Virus record (IMG/VR): IMGVR_UViG_3300049791_000055
Location: 1 to 36,701 of that record
Source of the DNA: a virus
Strand: one strand, 5' to 3'
Length of the DNA stretch: 36,701 nt
A program made the position numbers and the translations under genes. This document shows positions 6,878 through 15,490 of this stretch, one piece after another. The notes under the pieces were generated by a model that ran no database searches, was not told where the DNA came from, and was given only the letters and a program-made list of their open reading frames with translations. Within the stretch, counting starts at the first letter, position 1, and every line of letters starts with the position of its first letter.

Positions 6878-7132
6878 TTAAGGTTTTCTAATACTCCCAA
6901 AGAAAAATGAAAGTACTGCAATAAATCCCGCTGATAGCTGACCAATCAACATATTTAATACATCATGGTCGGTGTTATCTCGCGGTGTAAGAGCGATAAT
7001 AAATGCCATCGCAAAGAAACCAACTACCACCATTAAGGCAATAAAATCCATCACTAAATCGCGTCTACCAAAAAGTAACGTTTTCTGAATATCAATATTA
7101 TTTTCTTTTTTAACATCTTCTATATCATTCAT
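6878..7132 (-). CDS. Putative holin (84 aa, two transmembrane segments)
   Basis: A charged N-terminus (about 27 residues) is followed by two hydrophobic helices (about 30-48 and 62-79) joined by a polar loop PRDNTDHD, ending in basic SIRKP. Size, topology and the 4-base overlap (ATGA) with the upstream endolysin gene fit a phage holin, which forms membrane lesions that release the endolysin. The holin call rests on context rather than on a recognised family. Confidence 0.75.
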   Translation of the reverse strand: MNDIEDVKKENNIDIQKTLLFGRRDLVMDFIALMVVVGFFAMAFIIALTPRDNTDHDVLNMLIGQLSAGFIAVLSFFFGSIRKP

Positions 7133-7545
7133 GATAACACCAATTCAAAATGAACTAAGTCTCGCAAACCTTTTTCATCTGTTATTTCATAGTTTCTATT
7201 CCAATCACCACCGTAACGAACATCATGAGACATTTTGCCTTGCGCTTTTAGCATCTTAGCAACGCCAATTACAATACCAGCAAACCAATAGAAGCGTGCT
7301 AAATTAGTCCATAGAACAGGGTATGGGGTAACATCGGCAGCGTTAGAGGGTGTAGCATTATGTTTTCCATAAGGGTAATGTAATTTGCTATTACCATCAT
7401 TAAAGTCTTTTTCTTGATCAGCTTGATTTCGATGACCTTCTAAAACTTTACAGTCTACAAATTCAATTACTGTGTTAAATAAAAGCTGTAAATCAGGATG
7501 ACAGGTTGCCAATTGTCTTTTTGATTCAGCTCCAAACTTAGGCAT
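7129..7545 (-). CDS. Endolysin, M15-family peptidase (138 aa)
   Basis: A peptidoglycan peptidase of the VanY/L-alanyl-D-glutamate type. Likely zinc ligands are H62 and D71 (KHNATPSNAADVTPYPV) and H132 (LVHFEL). The usual substrate-side motif LEGHRNQADQ is at 35-44. No signal peptide, so export needs the holin encoded directly downstream. Length is close to small M15 endolysins such as that of phage T5. First gene of the lysis cassette. Confidence 0.88.
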   Translation of the reverse strand: MPKFGAESKRQLATCHPDLQLLFNTVIEFVDCKVLEGHRNQADQEKDFNDGNSKLHYPYGKHNATPSNAADVTPYPVLWTNLARFYWFAGIVIGVAKMLKAQGKMSHDVRYGGDWNRNYEITDEKGLRDLVHFELVLS

Positions 7546-7575
7546 TTATTACCATCCTTATGTTTTACTCCGTTT

Positions 7576-7603
7576 GGATGCTACCCATCCTAGGGTAGCA
7601 TCC
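7576..7603. terminator. Long hairpin between fibre and lysis genes
   Basis: GGATGCTACCC (7576-7586) and GGGTAGCATCC (7593-7603) form a perfect 11-bp stem with a 6-base loop. No U-run follows on either strand, so it may be a weak terminator, a transcript-stabilising 3' hairpin or a processing site separating the fibre transcript from the lysis genes. Confidence 0.5.
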
Positions 7604-7652
7604 ATTCAAAGTCAGCAATACAAGAAGCATCAATCCTTGATACTTCAAAGTA

Positions 7653-8636
7653 TTATTTTTGGATAATGTAACTAAATGTACCCACACCAGCATCAGCACT
7701 AGATGTAACTACAAAGCTTCCATTGCCCGGAACAATCTTTAATACAGATGCAGGGTTAGCTTGAGTTACCCAATTACCGATAACAACACTAGTTGATGTA
7801 CAGAATGCATCAGTAAATGATTGAGCGGCTGCACCACCTGCTGCTGCTGCTGCATCTACGGATTTCATTCTAACTGCGGCTGTTGATACAACAACACCAC
7901 CAGTTGATGCCCCAATATCAGGGATGGTGTAAGTTGTTGTCTGACCCATAACACCATTGCTAAGAACAGTGTTAAATGCACCGCCAGCATTGACAGGTAA
8001 TATTTCAAAAAACCCATTAGCCGCTGTTGGAGGAAACAAAGTCAATGAGGATGCTGTACCGCTCGCACCTAACTGTAATGTAGGGTCTAAGGTTAAAACA
8101 CCTGTGTTAGAAATAGTTGCATCACCGGATAAAGAAACCGCTGTTGCGACATTTCCTGCACTACCCACTAAAATGCTAGCTGAGGTTAATGCTGCAAGCT
8201 TACTAAATGCAATCGCAGCGGCTGCGTTAATATCAGCGTTTACAATCACACCGGCAGCAATAGCAGTAACACCAGTATTGCTCATGGTGATATCGCCAGT
8301 TACAGGCACACCGGTTGCAATATTTGATACGTTACCTACAAATATATTACCAGATTGCAATGTATCAGCTAATCCACCCGTTGGGTTTAATGCATCAAAA
8401 GTAGCGTTTATTGCGTCGTATGTGAAGAAACCTACGAGGGTTCCATCATAATGGATCAACACTAAATCGGTATCAGCCCATTCCCATACACCATTCTGTA
8501 ATAAAGCTACAGAATCAACTGTTTCTGGTAATTCCCAATAGCCAGTTGTCGTAATCGCGGTTAAATCATCATCCGTGACTATAGTTACTATGTTGGGGTC
8601 GCCATTAAAATTTCGTGCAATCGCTTGAATAGCCAT
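7653..8636 (-). CDS. Tail fibre / virion appendage protein with internal repeats (327 aa)
   Basis: An Ala/Thr/Gly/Val-rich virion protein. Two repeats are visible: IFVGNVSNIATGVPVTGD followed by ITMSNTGV, and ILVGSAGNVATAVSLSGD followed by ATISNTGV. These are the short beta repeats typical of trimeric phage fibres. The C-terminal region (about 250-327) is probably a separate tip domain. The start at 8636 has AAGGAG and AAGGA upstream. Last of the fibre genes, just upstream of lysis. Confidence 0.75.
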   Translation of the reverse strand: MAIQAIARNFNGDPNIVTIVTDDDLTAITTTGYWELPETVDSVALLQNGVWEWADTDLVLIHYDGTLVGFFTYDAINATFDALNPTGGLADTLQSGNIFVGNVSNIATGVPVTGDITMSNTGVTAIAAGVIVNADINAAAAIAFSKLAALTSASILVGSAGNVATAVSLSGDATISNTGVLTLDPTLQLGASGTASSLTLFPPTAANGFFEILPVNAGGAFNTVLSNGVMGQTTTYTIPDIGASTGGVVVSTAAVRMKSVDAAAAAGGAAAQSFTDAFCTSTSVVIGNWVTQANPASVLKIVPGNGSFVVTSSADAGVGTFSYIIQK

Positions 8637-8666
8637 TCCTTTATCTCCTTAATTTATTCCGTTAAG

Positions 8667-8876
8667 TTACCGTACTTTATGCTTAAGATTTTTACGTCTG
8701 ATCCTATCTAAGTCATCCACACCCAAATAGCCTACACCTTCTGCGGCTGCATCAGTGCGAACCCCATACTTACCAGAGTTACCCGCTTGATCAATAAGCT
8801 CATCATGACTTGCGCGGCCTCCTCCTTTTCCCTCTCTAACTTCTATCGGTTTACGTGGAACATCGTCATAAGCCAT
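8667..8876 (-). CDS. Hypothetical Gly-rich small protein (69 aa)
   Basis: A charged, glycine-rich, probably flexible protein (REGKGGGRASHDELIDQAG) with a basic C-terminus RRKNLKHKVR. AAGGAG lies upstream of the ATG. It belongs to a cluster of four short genes between the two fibre genes; such clusters often encode minor virion or assembly factors. No family recognised. Confidence 0.6.
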   Translation of the reverse strand: MAYDDVPRKPIEVREGKGGGRASHDELIDQAGNSGKYGVRTDAAAEGVGYLGVDDLDRIRRKNLKHKVR

Positions 8877-8890
8877 GATTCGCTCCTTGA

Positions 8891-8998
8891 TTATTTACGT
8901 CCTTTTTTTACGGGTTGCTTTTTTTTCTCCATCTTCGGCTCTTTACTATCCAAGTTCCGAATATTTTTTTCAGGTAATTTTTTAGGTTTCTTTTTCAT
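8891..8998 (-). CDS. Very small Lys-rich protein (35 aa)
   Basis: Starts MKKKPKKLPEKNIRN and ends KKGRK; nearly half of the residues are Lys or Arg. Its ATG overlaps the preceding stop (ATGA at 8995-8998), the main reason to accept so short a gene. A nucleic-acid-binding or virion-packaged role is possible but unproven. Confidence 0.5.
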   Translation of the reverse strand: MKKKPKKLPEKNIRNLDSKEPKMEKKKQPVKKGRK

Positions 8999-9219
8999 CC
9001 TCTACCTCCGCGATCGCCATTATCCAAAACGCGATTGGCCTTAGCATCAATTTTTGATTTAGAGGATGGGGATAGTTTGCCTTTATTTACCATTTGTGTG
9101 GCACGAGCCTTAGCGTTAGCCGCATGGGCTTTATTTGGCATTGGATACTTCTCTTGTCCCGGTAGCCCAAAATCACTTTTGGGTAAATTACTCCGGGTTT
9201 TCGCAGTTAGTTTCGCCAT
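8995..9219 (-). CDS. Conserved phage protein, possibly DUF6582-type (74 aa)
   Basis: The sequence MAKLTAKTRSNLPKSDFGLP and PMPNKAHAANAKARATQMV has the form of a short family seen in many phages: a LPxSDFGLPG..YPMPDKxHAxNAxARA core, then helical KSKIDAKANRVL. I recall it as DUF6582 but cannot confirm the number. The start at 9219 gives a 9-base gap to AAGGAG; the ATG at 9225 would be only 3 bases away. Role unknown, probably virion-associated. Confidence 0.65.
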   Translation of the reverse strand: MAKLTAKTRSNLPKSDFGLPGQEKYPMPNKAHAANAKARATQMVNKGKLSPSSKSKIDAKANRVLDNGDRGGRG

Positions 9220-9469
9220 CGACATTCTCTCCTTGATTGTCTTTATTAGCTAAATCATCTTTAACTTTTTTAGCAAGTGCTTCCATTTGTTCTTTTGCAT
9301 CTTCCTCAATTTTTGCAATCATGTGATTACATGCAAAAATAGCGCCTTGTAATTGCTGCCACTGAGTTGATAGCTGTCCACTTTGCTGAACAAACGCATC
9401 ACGTTGCTGGATAAATTGCTGTAATAAGCTTAATTTAGGTGCTTCGGGTGTTGTAGCTGCATCAGACAT
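9188..9469 (-). CDS. Coiled-coil small protein (93 aa)
   Basis: Gln-rich helical N-terminal half (LLQQFIQQRDAFVQQSGQLS) and a second helix with EEDAKEQMEALAKKVKDDL, likely a coiled coil; the tail is acidic. It overlaps the next gene by about 30 bases. It is the first gene after the consensus promoter at 9522-9549, so it may head a separate transcript for the fibre-accessory and lysis genes. Function unknown. Confidence 0.6.
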   Translation of the reverse strand: MSDAATTPEAPKLSLLQQFIQQRDAFVQQSGQLSTQWQQLQGAIFACNHMIAKIEEDAKEQMEALAKKVKDDLANKDNQGENVDGETNCENPE

Positions 9470-9521
9470 CTGTAACTCTCCATGTTGTTTAAAAAATCTG
9501 TAATCACTTTAACATAACTGT

Positions 9522-9549
9522 ATTATAGTTAATGTTTTCCTTCCATCAA
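9522..9549 (-). promoter_or_regulatory. Promoter driving the 9469-to-lysis segment
   Basis: On the minus strand, TTGATG (9549-9544), a 16-bp spacer and a perfect TATAAT (9527-9522) lie upstream of the gene starting at 9469. This would give the accessory fibre and lysis genes their own transcript. Confidence 0.5.
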
Positions 9550-9612
9550 TACATATAAATTTAATCACCTCTATGTTACTTTACCCTTAAATAACTTTTT
9601 AAGGATTTTAAA

Positions 9613-9738
9613 ATGAAACCCATCAAATTTCTGTTAAAATTATTTACTAATATCGTTGTTTGGTCATTCCTTATACTTTTAGGAATTTTTTTATATCTTA
9701 TACTAGTTTTAGACAAAGATTTAAATTTGCCTATATAA
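9613..9738 (+). CDS. Small single-pass membrane protein on the opposite strand (41 aa)
   Basis: MKPIKFLLKLFTNIVVWSFL begins a short basic head followed by one hydrophobic helix (about 12-33) and a polar tail DKDLNLPI. AAGGA lies eight bases upstream. It is transcribed against the late operon and ends 8 bases before the large fibre gene's end. Position and topology fit a moron such as a superinfection-exclusion protein; this is inference. Confidence 0.55.
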   Translation: MKPIKFLLKLFTNIVVWSFLILLGIFLYLILVLDKDLNLPI

Positions 9739-9745
9739 ATAATGC

Positions 9746-12247
9746 TTAAGAATATTCATCAATTCTAATGATTCCTGCCGTTCCATCACCACCCGCAAAA
9801 CTAGATGCTGTCGATGAAAATGCACCACCACCACCACAACCCGATCCACTAGCAACCACACCAGCACCACCACTTGTTACAGAACCACCTGCTCCACTTC
9901 CATAAGGAGTAGAACCACCACGGCCTGATATACCATTGGCTACGGTTCCAAATGATAATCCTTCAAAACCAAGCTGGCCACTTATAAAAAGCTGTGTTCC
10001 AGTAGAGATAGTTGCACCACCTGCGGCACCTCCTCCAATAACCTGAGCTGTCACAGAAACAGTACCACCCACACCACCACTACCACCTGTAGATGAAATT
10101 AAAGTAGCACCCGCCCCACCATTATCTTTTAATGTAGACGTTCCGCCCGTTGATCCAGTATTAGCACCAGATGTACCCCCTGCACCTAATGCGCCGACAA
10201 CTGCCTGTGTTGTGGTTCCCGCACCTATCATTTGTGATCTGGTTAATATTGCACTGGCTATAGCGCCTGATCCACCGCCTCCACCGCCGACCGTGCCACC
10301 ACCACCACCTGCAACACCACCACCACCTCCGCCTCCACCTATGACTGTTACAATACAGGTATTTGTTGCAGCATTAGGTGTGAATGTATTAGTACCGGAT
10401 GTATAAATTGTCGTTCCAAGATAACGACCTGCAATATTCGTTATTACAGCGGCGGGAAGTGTTGAGCTAATTGATGGCACACCACCAGCGCTAGTTACTA
10501 AAACTCCATTATTAGCAGTTGGTAAACCAGAAACAGCCGTTCCATTAGCTGCATACCAAGCTACTTGATTAATTGATCCCGAGTTAACCGTTCCAGTGCT
10601 TGATCCACTTTGAAAAGCATATTCTGCATACCAAGAAGCAGCACTTGTTCCAGAATTTAAAATACAAGTTAAATTACAGGTTGTACCTGCTGCCATGACT
10701 TGTATCGCGTTCCCACCCGAAGAATTAATAGTAACTGCCCCGGATGAGTTATTAACTACATAAAAATGATGGCCGGTTACAAGCGTTGATGCAACAGGCA
10801 TTGTGACTGTTTGAATGGTTACTCCTGTAAAGAATTGGCTGCTTGTACTTCCTACAGTTAAAGTTGTATTTCCCGCAGCAGTTGCAGTTGTTGTATATCC
10901 TGCAATAAAATTATTTGCAGATAAATTAAGGTTAGCATCCCATCCAGCCCAAGCGGTTGCCGCAGGCGCAGTTGTCACAGAAGAAACACCAGTTCCGCCA
11001 CGAGTAATGCTTAACTGTCCAGTCCATCCTAATGTTAATGATGTCGCTGCCAATAATGCAACAGTTGGGGAACCCCCTAGTGTCATAGTAACGTTTGTAT
11101 CATTAACCTCAGTTAAAGCTTGTCCGGTAGGAGCAACTTGTGAACTCCAACTGACATTTGCAGCGGGGCCACCCGAAGTTAAAAACTGACCATTTGTGCC
11201 GGGCGTTAAAACTGTCCAAACAGTTCCGTTTCGATAAAGGACATTACCTTGAGTCGAGCCAATGGCTGCATCAATAGTCGCAGTCAGCGTATTTGCAATG
11301 GGTGCCGCACTGACACCTGTGATATTAGATAAAATGTTTAATGTAGCAATGGGTGCGAGACTCACCGTAATTGACCCTGCACTATTCGCAACCAATATAC
11401 CCGTTCCAGAATTGATGGCGGCTGCAACGGGATCAGCACCCGTTGAACCTATTAATATTTGTCCTGAACTCAAAACTATAGGCGTAACTGGACTTGCCCC
11501 TTCACCTATCAATATCCCATGCGCGGTTGGGTTAGAAACACCGAGGCCACCAAAGGTACTATTGAGCAACCCACCCAATGAAAGCGTACTGCCTGACCCT
11601 GTAGTCGTTAATCCGGTAGTGCCACCATTAATGGTTACGACACCCAACGCAGGCGTTGTACTACCTGAGTCACCATTTATCGTTGTGATTGCACCACTGA
11701 TGGATACTGCTTGCCATGTGGCATTACCACTTGCATCCGAGGTAAGAACATAGCCGGTTGTAGGACTTCCCAAGTTAATAGTACGAACGCCATTATTAAC
11801 ACCTGTACCACCAGAGGTTCCGGGAATAACAAACCCCGGGCCATAGTAATCCGTTCCATTCACAGCAATATCAAGGGCTGCAACACCTAATGCAATGGTC
11901 TGTTTTAATATGCCATTAGCCAACAAACCTAGGTTTTGCGCATCAGGTAAACTGATATCAGCGGTGTAAGTTATGAATGGCCCAACAGTAAAAGCACTTT
12001 CTTGTAATTGCGTCCATGCACCTAAAACTGCGTCATAATATTCATAAAGCTGCTCATCCGTATTAAAGCGTAAACGATAATTAATCGTTGATGACGGTGT
12101 AGGTCTTTGTGCAGTTGTACCGGGTGGTAAAAAAGTCCACGGGTTAGTTAAAATGACATTTTCGCCGCTACGTAAACTAGGCATAATATCATTATTATTG
12201 ATATCGCCTGCATTCGGCATCTGACTGAACTTTATAGTATCGACCAT
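9746..12247 (-). CDS. Large tail fibre with glycine-rich tip (833 aa)
   Basis: The N-terminal ~130 residues (DTIKFSQMPNAGDINNNDIM) probably attach to the tail. The middle consists of Gly/Thr/Ser beta repeats such as GTSGGTGVNNG and FGGLGVSNPTAHGILIGEG. Residues ~630-800 are strongly glycine-rich (runs of five to eight Gly), resembling polyglycine-type receptor-binding tips, and the end is GTAGIIRIDEYS. The likely receptor-binding fibre. The start at ATG 12247 is preferred over the GTG at 12250 for spacing to AAGGA. Long proline/valine-rich open frames on the other strand are shadows of this composition. Confidence 0.82.
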   Translation of the reverse strand: MVDTIKFSQMPNAGDINNNDIMPSLRSGENVILTNPWTFLPPGTTAQRPTPSSTINYRLRFNTDEQLYEYYDAVLGAWTQLQESAFTVGPFITYTADISLPDAQNLGLLANGILKQTIALGVAALDIAVNGTDYYGPGFVIPGTSGGTGVNNGVRTINLGSPTTGYVLTSDASGNATWQAVSISGAITTINGDSGSTTPALGVVTINGGTTGLTTTGSGSTLSLGGLLNSTFGGLGVSNPTAHGILIGEGASPVTPIVLSSGQILIGSTGADPVAAAINSGTGILVANSAGSITVSLAPIATLNILSNITGVSAAPIANTLTATIDAAIGSTQGNVLYRNGTVWTVLTPGTNGQFLTSGGPAANVSWSSQVAPTGQALTEVNDTNVTMTLGGSPTVALLAATSLTLGWTGQLSITRGGTGVSSVTTAPAATAWAGWDANLNLSANNFIAGYTTTATAAGNTTLTVGSTSSQFFTGVTIQTVTMPVASTLVTGHHFYVVNNSSGAVTINSSGGNAIQVMAAGTTCNLTCILNSGTSAASWYAEYAFQSGSSTGTVNSGSINQVAWYAANGTAVSGLPTANNGVLVTSAGGVPSISSTLPAAVITNIAGRYLGTTIYTSGTNTFTPNAATNTCIVTVIGGGGGGGGVAGGGGGTVGGGGGGSGAIASAILTRSQMIGAGTTTQAVVGALGAGGTSGANTGSTGGTSTLKDNGGAGATLISSTGGSGGVGGTVSVTAQVIGGGAAGGATISTGTQLFISGQLGFEGLSFGTVANGISGRGGSTPYGSGAGGSVTSGGAGVVASGSGCGGGGAFSSTASSFAGGDGTAGIIRIDEYS

Positions 12248-12273
12248 CACGATATCCTTGTGATTAAGTGATA

Positions 12274-12609
12274 TTAACCTTGAAGCTGTCTTAATGACAC
12301 GCCGATGTAAGCATTAGTATCTGGTGTTATAAAATGAAGTACATCTCCACCACGCACATAGCGTTTTTTCGGCTTAAACTCATTGTATTGTTCAGTACCT
12401 ACTGTTCCACTTGCAGGAATGGCGGGCGCTGCATTTTTGCGAACAAATACATTTGAGTTAGACGTATATTCAAAATACGCCTGATATTGTTGTTCATCAG
12501 TGCCGGGAACTGTAAAGGTTTCCTCTGTATTTGCAGCACAATTAACCTGTATGCAAGTATCACTAAATGGCATTGTTTCGATGTAATTTGCATTGTATTG
12601 AATAGTCAT
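12274..12609 (-). CDS. Small beta-rich virion protein (111 aa)
   Basis: Beta-strand-rich sequence with NCAANTEETFTVPG, SNSNVFVRKNAAP and DVLHFITPDTNAYIGVSL, the style of phage virion-associated or decoration proteins that present a repeated beta-sandwich. It sits between the collar protein and the large fibre, with AAGGA upstream. No specific family assigned; a capsid/tail decoration or fibre-connector role is inferred. Confidence 0.6.
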   Translation of the reverse strand: MTIQYNANYIETMPFSDTCIQVNCAANTEETFTVPGTDEQQYQAYFEYTSNSNVFVRKNAAPAIPASGTVGTEQYNEFKPKKRYVRGGDVLHFITPDTNAYIGVSLRQLQG

Positions 12610-12629
12610 TTTATCCGTCCTTGTGATGA

Positions 12630-14225
12630 TTATTGATACCTAATACACTTTCTAACCAACGCAGTGGGCTGTACGTTGTTATGTGCAGCACCTCCACCTG
12701 TTGATGTAGTCGTTTCAGTTTTATCAGATGCGGCAGATTTAAAACTAATAGTCGATGTTCCAACATCGCCACCACCCGGCACATTATGTGTATGAGCTGG
12801 CATTTCAGAAGTGGTTAATGTATGTGTTGCCTCACCACCTGTAAGCCCTACACCATTTGCATTTGCAAATAATGTTCCATTTGAACCTGCTGTTGCAAAT
12901 CCCTGTAATTGTGGCAATGTAAATGTGGTTGATCCATCGCCTGCTCCCCACGCAAAAAATCGTACTACCGACGGCCCTGTAACTGTCGCATTTGCAGACA
13001 TAGTAATGGTCGTGCCTGCAATATTACTAATGGTCGTCGCAGCCGCTATACCTGTTCCCTCTATCGCCATACCAATATGATAGTTTACATTTGAAATAAC
13101 AGTAAATGTATTAACACCACTGGTTAAGGTGACTGTTTCGGTCGTACTTAAAGCATTAAATAATAAATAATCACGGACACGGTTTCTAGTTGAACCATCA
13201 CATAAGTAATAATGTTCCGGCGCTCCAAAGCCACCAAAATCAATAATGGTTCCAATTGGTATAATAGGATAAGCACGATTATAGCTATGATCTATTTGTC
13301 GGTTAATCGAGTCTTGCTCAAAAGGCGGTTCAAACGGTAGCTCTTGAACGACAAGTTGAAAACTCGTTAAATAAATATCAATATTGCTCGGTAAATGCAG
13401 CAAATAATCAATATAAGCTGCCGGTGGGGTATCTGGATTAGTTGGTGCTGGTAATTCTGCATGACCCGTATATTCATTCCAAGCCTCATTAATAGGCGTT
13501 AAAGGCAGTATGGTCGCTAATACTGCATTATTGGAATCCACCAAAGTGGCAACAATCGATTGAGGGCTGCCATTTAAGCGTGATGTAAGAGTTGTTGATA
13601 CAATTTTATCAGCCCACAGCATTCCGTTTTGCTCAAATCGCTGGCGCAACATAACAGAATCTGCCGTCCAACCATTCATCGTAAGTTGTAAGGCATACGG
13701 TGCATTAGAAGGGTTGATATTTGAATTATTTAAAGGGATTCGTGTAATGGTAACCGTACCTGTTCCCGCGAGTAAAAGTGTCCAACCCGGTGCAATTTCA
13801 ATCGGATCAGGATCAGTTGCAGCAATTGTGACGGGGTTTTCAAGACTCAATAACGCAAATTGTGGGTTAGTTATCTGATTACTTGAAGCGAAAGCCACTG
13901 TATCAACAGGAGTAGTGCCACCCGTTCCAGCCACATAATTATTGACTTCATAGATAAGTGGGTCTTGCTGTGTAGGGCCTTGTCGGAACTCAAGTCGATA
14001 AACTACGTCCGATTCAAAGTAAATATCGACAGGTAGCGTACCATTACCCAAAAAGCGTATAGGCTGCGTCCATGGCACGTTTAAATCTGGATCATGATAG
14101 ACAGTCGCAGGAATATAGGGAATGGTATTTTCAAGCACGAACAAATAGAACGTGTCATCGAATAATTTACCCTGTAAATCTACCTCAAACCAAATGGGAT
14201 TTGCACCCCTTATCCCTAATGCCAT
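12630..14225 (-). CDS. Tail collar-domain protein interrupted by a recurrent inserted module (531 aa)
   Basis: Residues 1-110 look like an attachment domain (VDLQGKLFDDTFYLFVLENT). The region 120-300 is a beta-rich carbohydrate-binding-like segment. A phage tail collar motif starts at IPIGTIIDFGGFGAPEHYYL (about 322-341), is broken by a ~60-residue module (about 363-424), then resumes with WGAGDGSTTFTLPQLQG. The C-terminus SEMPAHTHNVPGGG is the usual collar/fibre end, with potential metal-binding His residues. The same module type occurs in the gp4-like protein. Likely a short fibre or collar protein. Confidence 0.8.
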   Translation of the reverse strand: MALGIRGANPIWFEVDLQGKLFDDTFYLFVLENTIPYIPATVYHDPDLNVPWTQPIRFLGNGTLPVDIYFESDVVYRLEFRQGPTQQDPLIYEVNNYVAGTGGTTPVDTVAFASSNQITNPQFALLSLENPVTIAATDPDPIEIAPGWTLLLAGTGTVTITRIPLNNSNINPSNAPYALQLTMNGWTADSVMLRQRFEQNGMLWADKIVSTTLTSRLNGSPQSIVATLVDSNNAVLATILPLTPINEAWNEYTGHAELPAPTNPDTPPAAYIDYLLHLPSNIDIYLTSFQLVVQELPFEPPFEQDSINRQIDHSYNRAYPIIPIGTIIDFGGFGAPEHYYLCDGSTRNRVRDYLLFNALSTTETVTLTSGVNTFTVISNVNYHIGMAIEGTGIAAATTISNIAGTTITMSANATVTGPSVVRFFAWGAGDGSTTFTLPQLQGFATAGSNGTLFANANGVGLTGGEATHTLTTSEMPAHTHNVPGGGDVGTSTISFKSAASDKTETTTSTGGGAAHNNVQPTALVRKCIRYQ

Positions 14226-14299
14226 TGTTGACTCCTGTCAATTAATGCTTGCTTTTTTTACATTTTAGTCATAACCTGTCATTTTTTGAGAGGTTAACT

Positions 14300-14434
14300 A
14301 TGCTTATATCCATTTTTATCTTTATTATGCTCTGCTTAACTATAGCCTATATTGTAGATGCAATATCACCCTGTTGTGAATCAAATGCAGCTAATATCAA
14401 ATGTACATGTAAAAGTGACTTAAGCATCTATTAA
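14300..14434 (+). CDS. Small membrane protein with Cys-rich tail, opposite strand (44 aa)
   Basis: Starts at ATG 14300 with GAGAGG nine bases upstream. MLISIFIFIMLCLTIAYIVD is one membrane helix; the tail contains CC and CTC cysteines (PCCESNAANIKCTCKSD). An upstream ATG at 14249 lacks a ribosome-binding site. It converges on the ejection-protein gene and overlaps its stop by 4 bases. Like the gene at 9613, it opposes the late operon, consistent with expression in the prophage. Function unknown. Confidence 0.5.
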   Translation: MLISIFIFIMLCLTIAYIVDAISPCCESNAANIKCTCKSDLSIY

Positions 14435-15489
14435 TTTCCACCATATTCTTTAGCTTTTTTATATGCATAATTTCCCCCAACGCCTAACAGCGCACCCGCG
14501 CTCATAGGGATACCCCACTTTTTAATTACCGGCATAATTGCATTTTTTACACGCATATATTGTGCATAATTTCTAATACCATTCTGCAACATATCGGCTT
14601 CAACATGCATACCCTGTTGTCGTAATCCATCTTGTAATTGAGTTAACATAGTTCGTCTTAAGTCTGAAATTTGTGGTGCTAATAATCGTTCGGCTGCTAA
14701 TGGAGAATTAGCTAAATTATTTTGATGTCGTCCTAGTTGTGAACGCATAGCATATGAAGCAGGATATTCCCCTCTTTGACTACTTGCAAAAAGTTGTCGC
14801 GTTGCCTCTGTATTAGGCATATTACGTCTTGCTTCATTAATAACATTAGGAGAATAAGAAAAATTATTTCCTCCAAATTGTTCTGCTGCATCTCTAACAG
14901 CATCTAAATCATGAGTTCCTATTAATCGTCTCCATCCTCCCCTTAATAAAGCTCCTCCTCCCACTAACTCGGGTAGGTGTTTTATTCCACCCTGAATTAA
15001 ACTATCCATCATTGTTGGATCACCTTTTTGTCCTAACATACCAGCAAAATCATAATCATCTTGTTTAGGGATTTTATCTGCCAGATTTATATTTTTAAAT
15101 GCCGGTGAATTCTTTACACTTGCTGGTAAATTTTCATCCATTTTATCAGAAAGCTCACGAAGCTTATTTTGTGCCTGTTCTGCTAAATCATGAGGAAGAT
15201 TAAGCGTAGAATGACCTAATCCTGCCAATCCAATTAAAATATTTCTTGGTAATTTATGAAAAAATCCTTCTTGTGGAGGAAGTTTATCTAAATATGCGCC
15301 AACATCCTCATCTTTTTCATCCGTAGGATTTTGAGTTTTCGCATCACTAGCATTTAATTGCTGTAAAATAGTAGGGTCAGTTACAGGTGGGCCGTATTTA
15401 GGCGTATTGGATGCCTGAACCGAAGGCTGATCGCCATTTAGTTCTGCAAGCAAACTTGGATTAGTTACAGCCGGCCCATACTTAGCCAT
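14431..15489 (-). CDS. Probable DNA-ejection (pilot) protein with N-terminal repeat (352 aa)
   Basis: The first 50 residues hold two copies of a short repeat: KYGPAVTNPSLLAELN and KYGPPVTDPTILQQLN. The rest is helical and Gln/Arg-rich, with a small Gly/Ala-rich hydrophobic patch near the C-terminus (MSAGALLGVGGNYAYKK). It is the third of three such genes following the tail-hub gene, the position of P22-type ejection proteins that leave the virion ahead of DNA. Family not recognised by sequence; context supports the role. Confidence 0.6.
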   Translation of the reverse strand: MAKYGPAVTNPSLLAELNGDQPSVQASNTPKYGPPVTDPTILQQLNASDAKTQNPTDEKDEDVGAYLDKLPPQEGFFHKLPRNILIGLAGLGHSTLNLPHDLAEQAQNKLRELSDKMDENLPASVKNSPAFKNINLADKIPKQDDYDFAGMLGQKGDPTMMDSLIQGGIKHLPELVGGGALLRGGWRRLIGTHDLDAVRDAAEQFGGNNFSYSPNVINEARRNMPNTEATRQLFASSQRGEYPASYAMRSQLGRHQNNLANSPLAAERLLAPQISDLRRTMLTQLQDGLRQQGMHVEADMLQNGIRNYAQYMRVKNAIMPVIKKWGIPMSAGALLGVGGNYAYKKAKEYGGN

Positions 15490-15490
15490 A

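Noticed and set aside
7957-8451. Long open frame opposite the small fibre gene
   Set aside because: Hydrophobic, Ala/Pro/Val-rich shadow of a low-complexity gene, with no ribosome-binding site.
10212-10406. Proline-rich open frame on the plus strand
   Set aside because: It is the complement of the glycine-rich fibre tip; glycine codons read as proline on the other strand.
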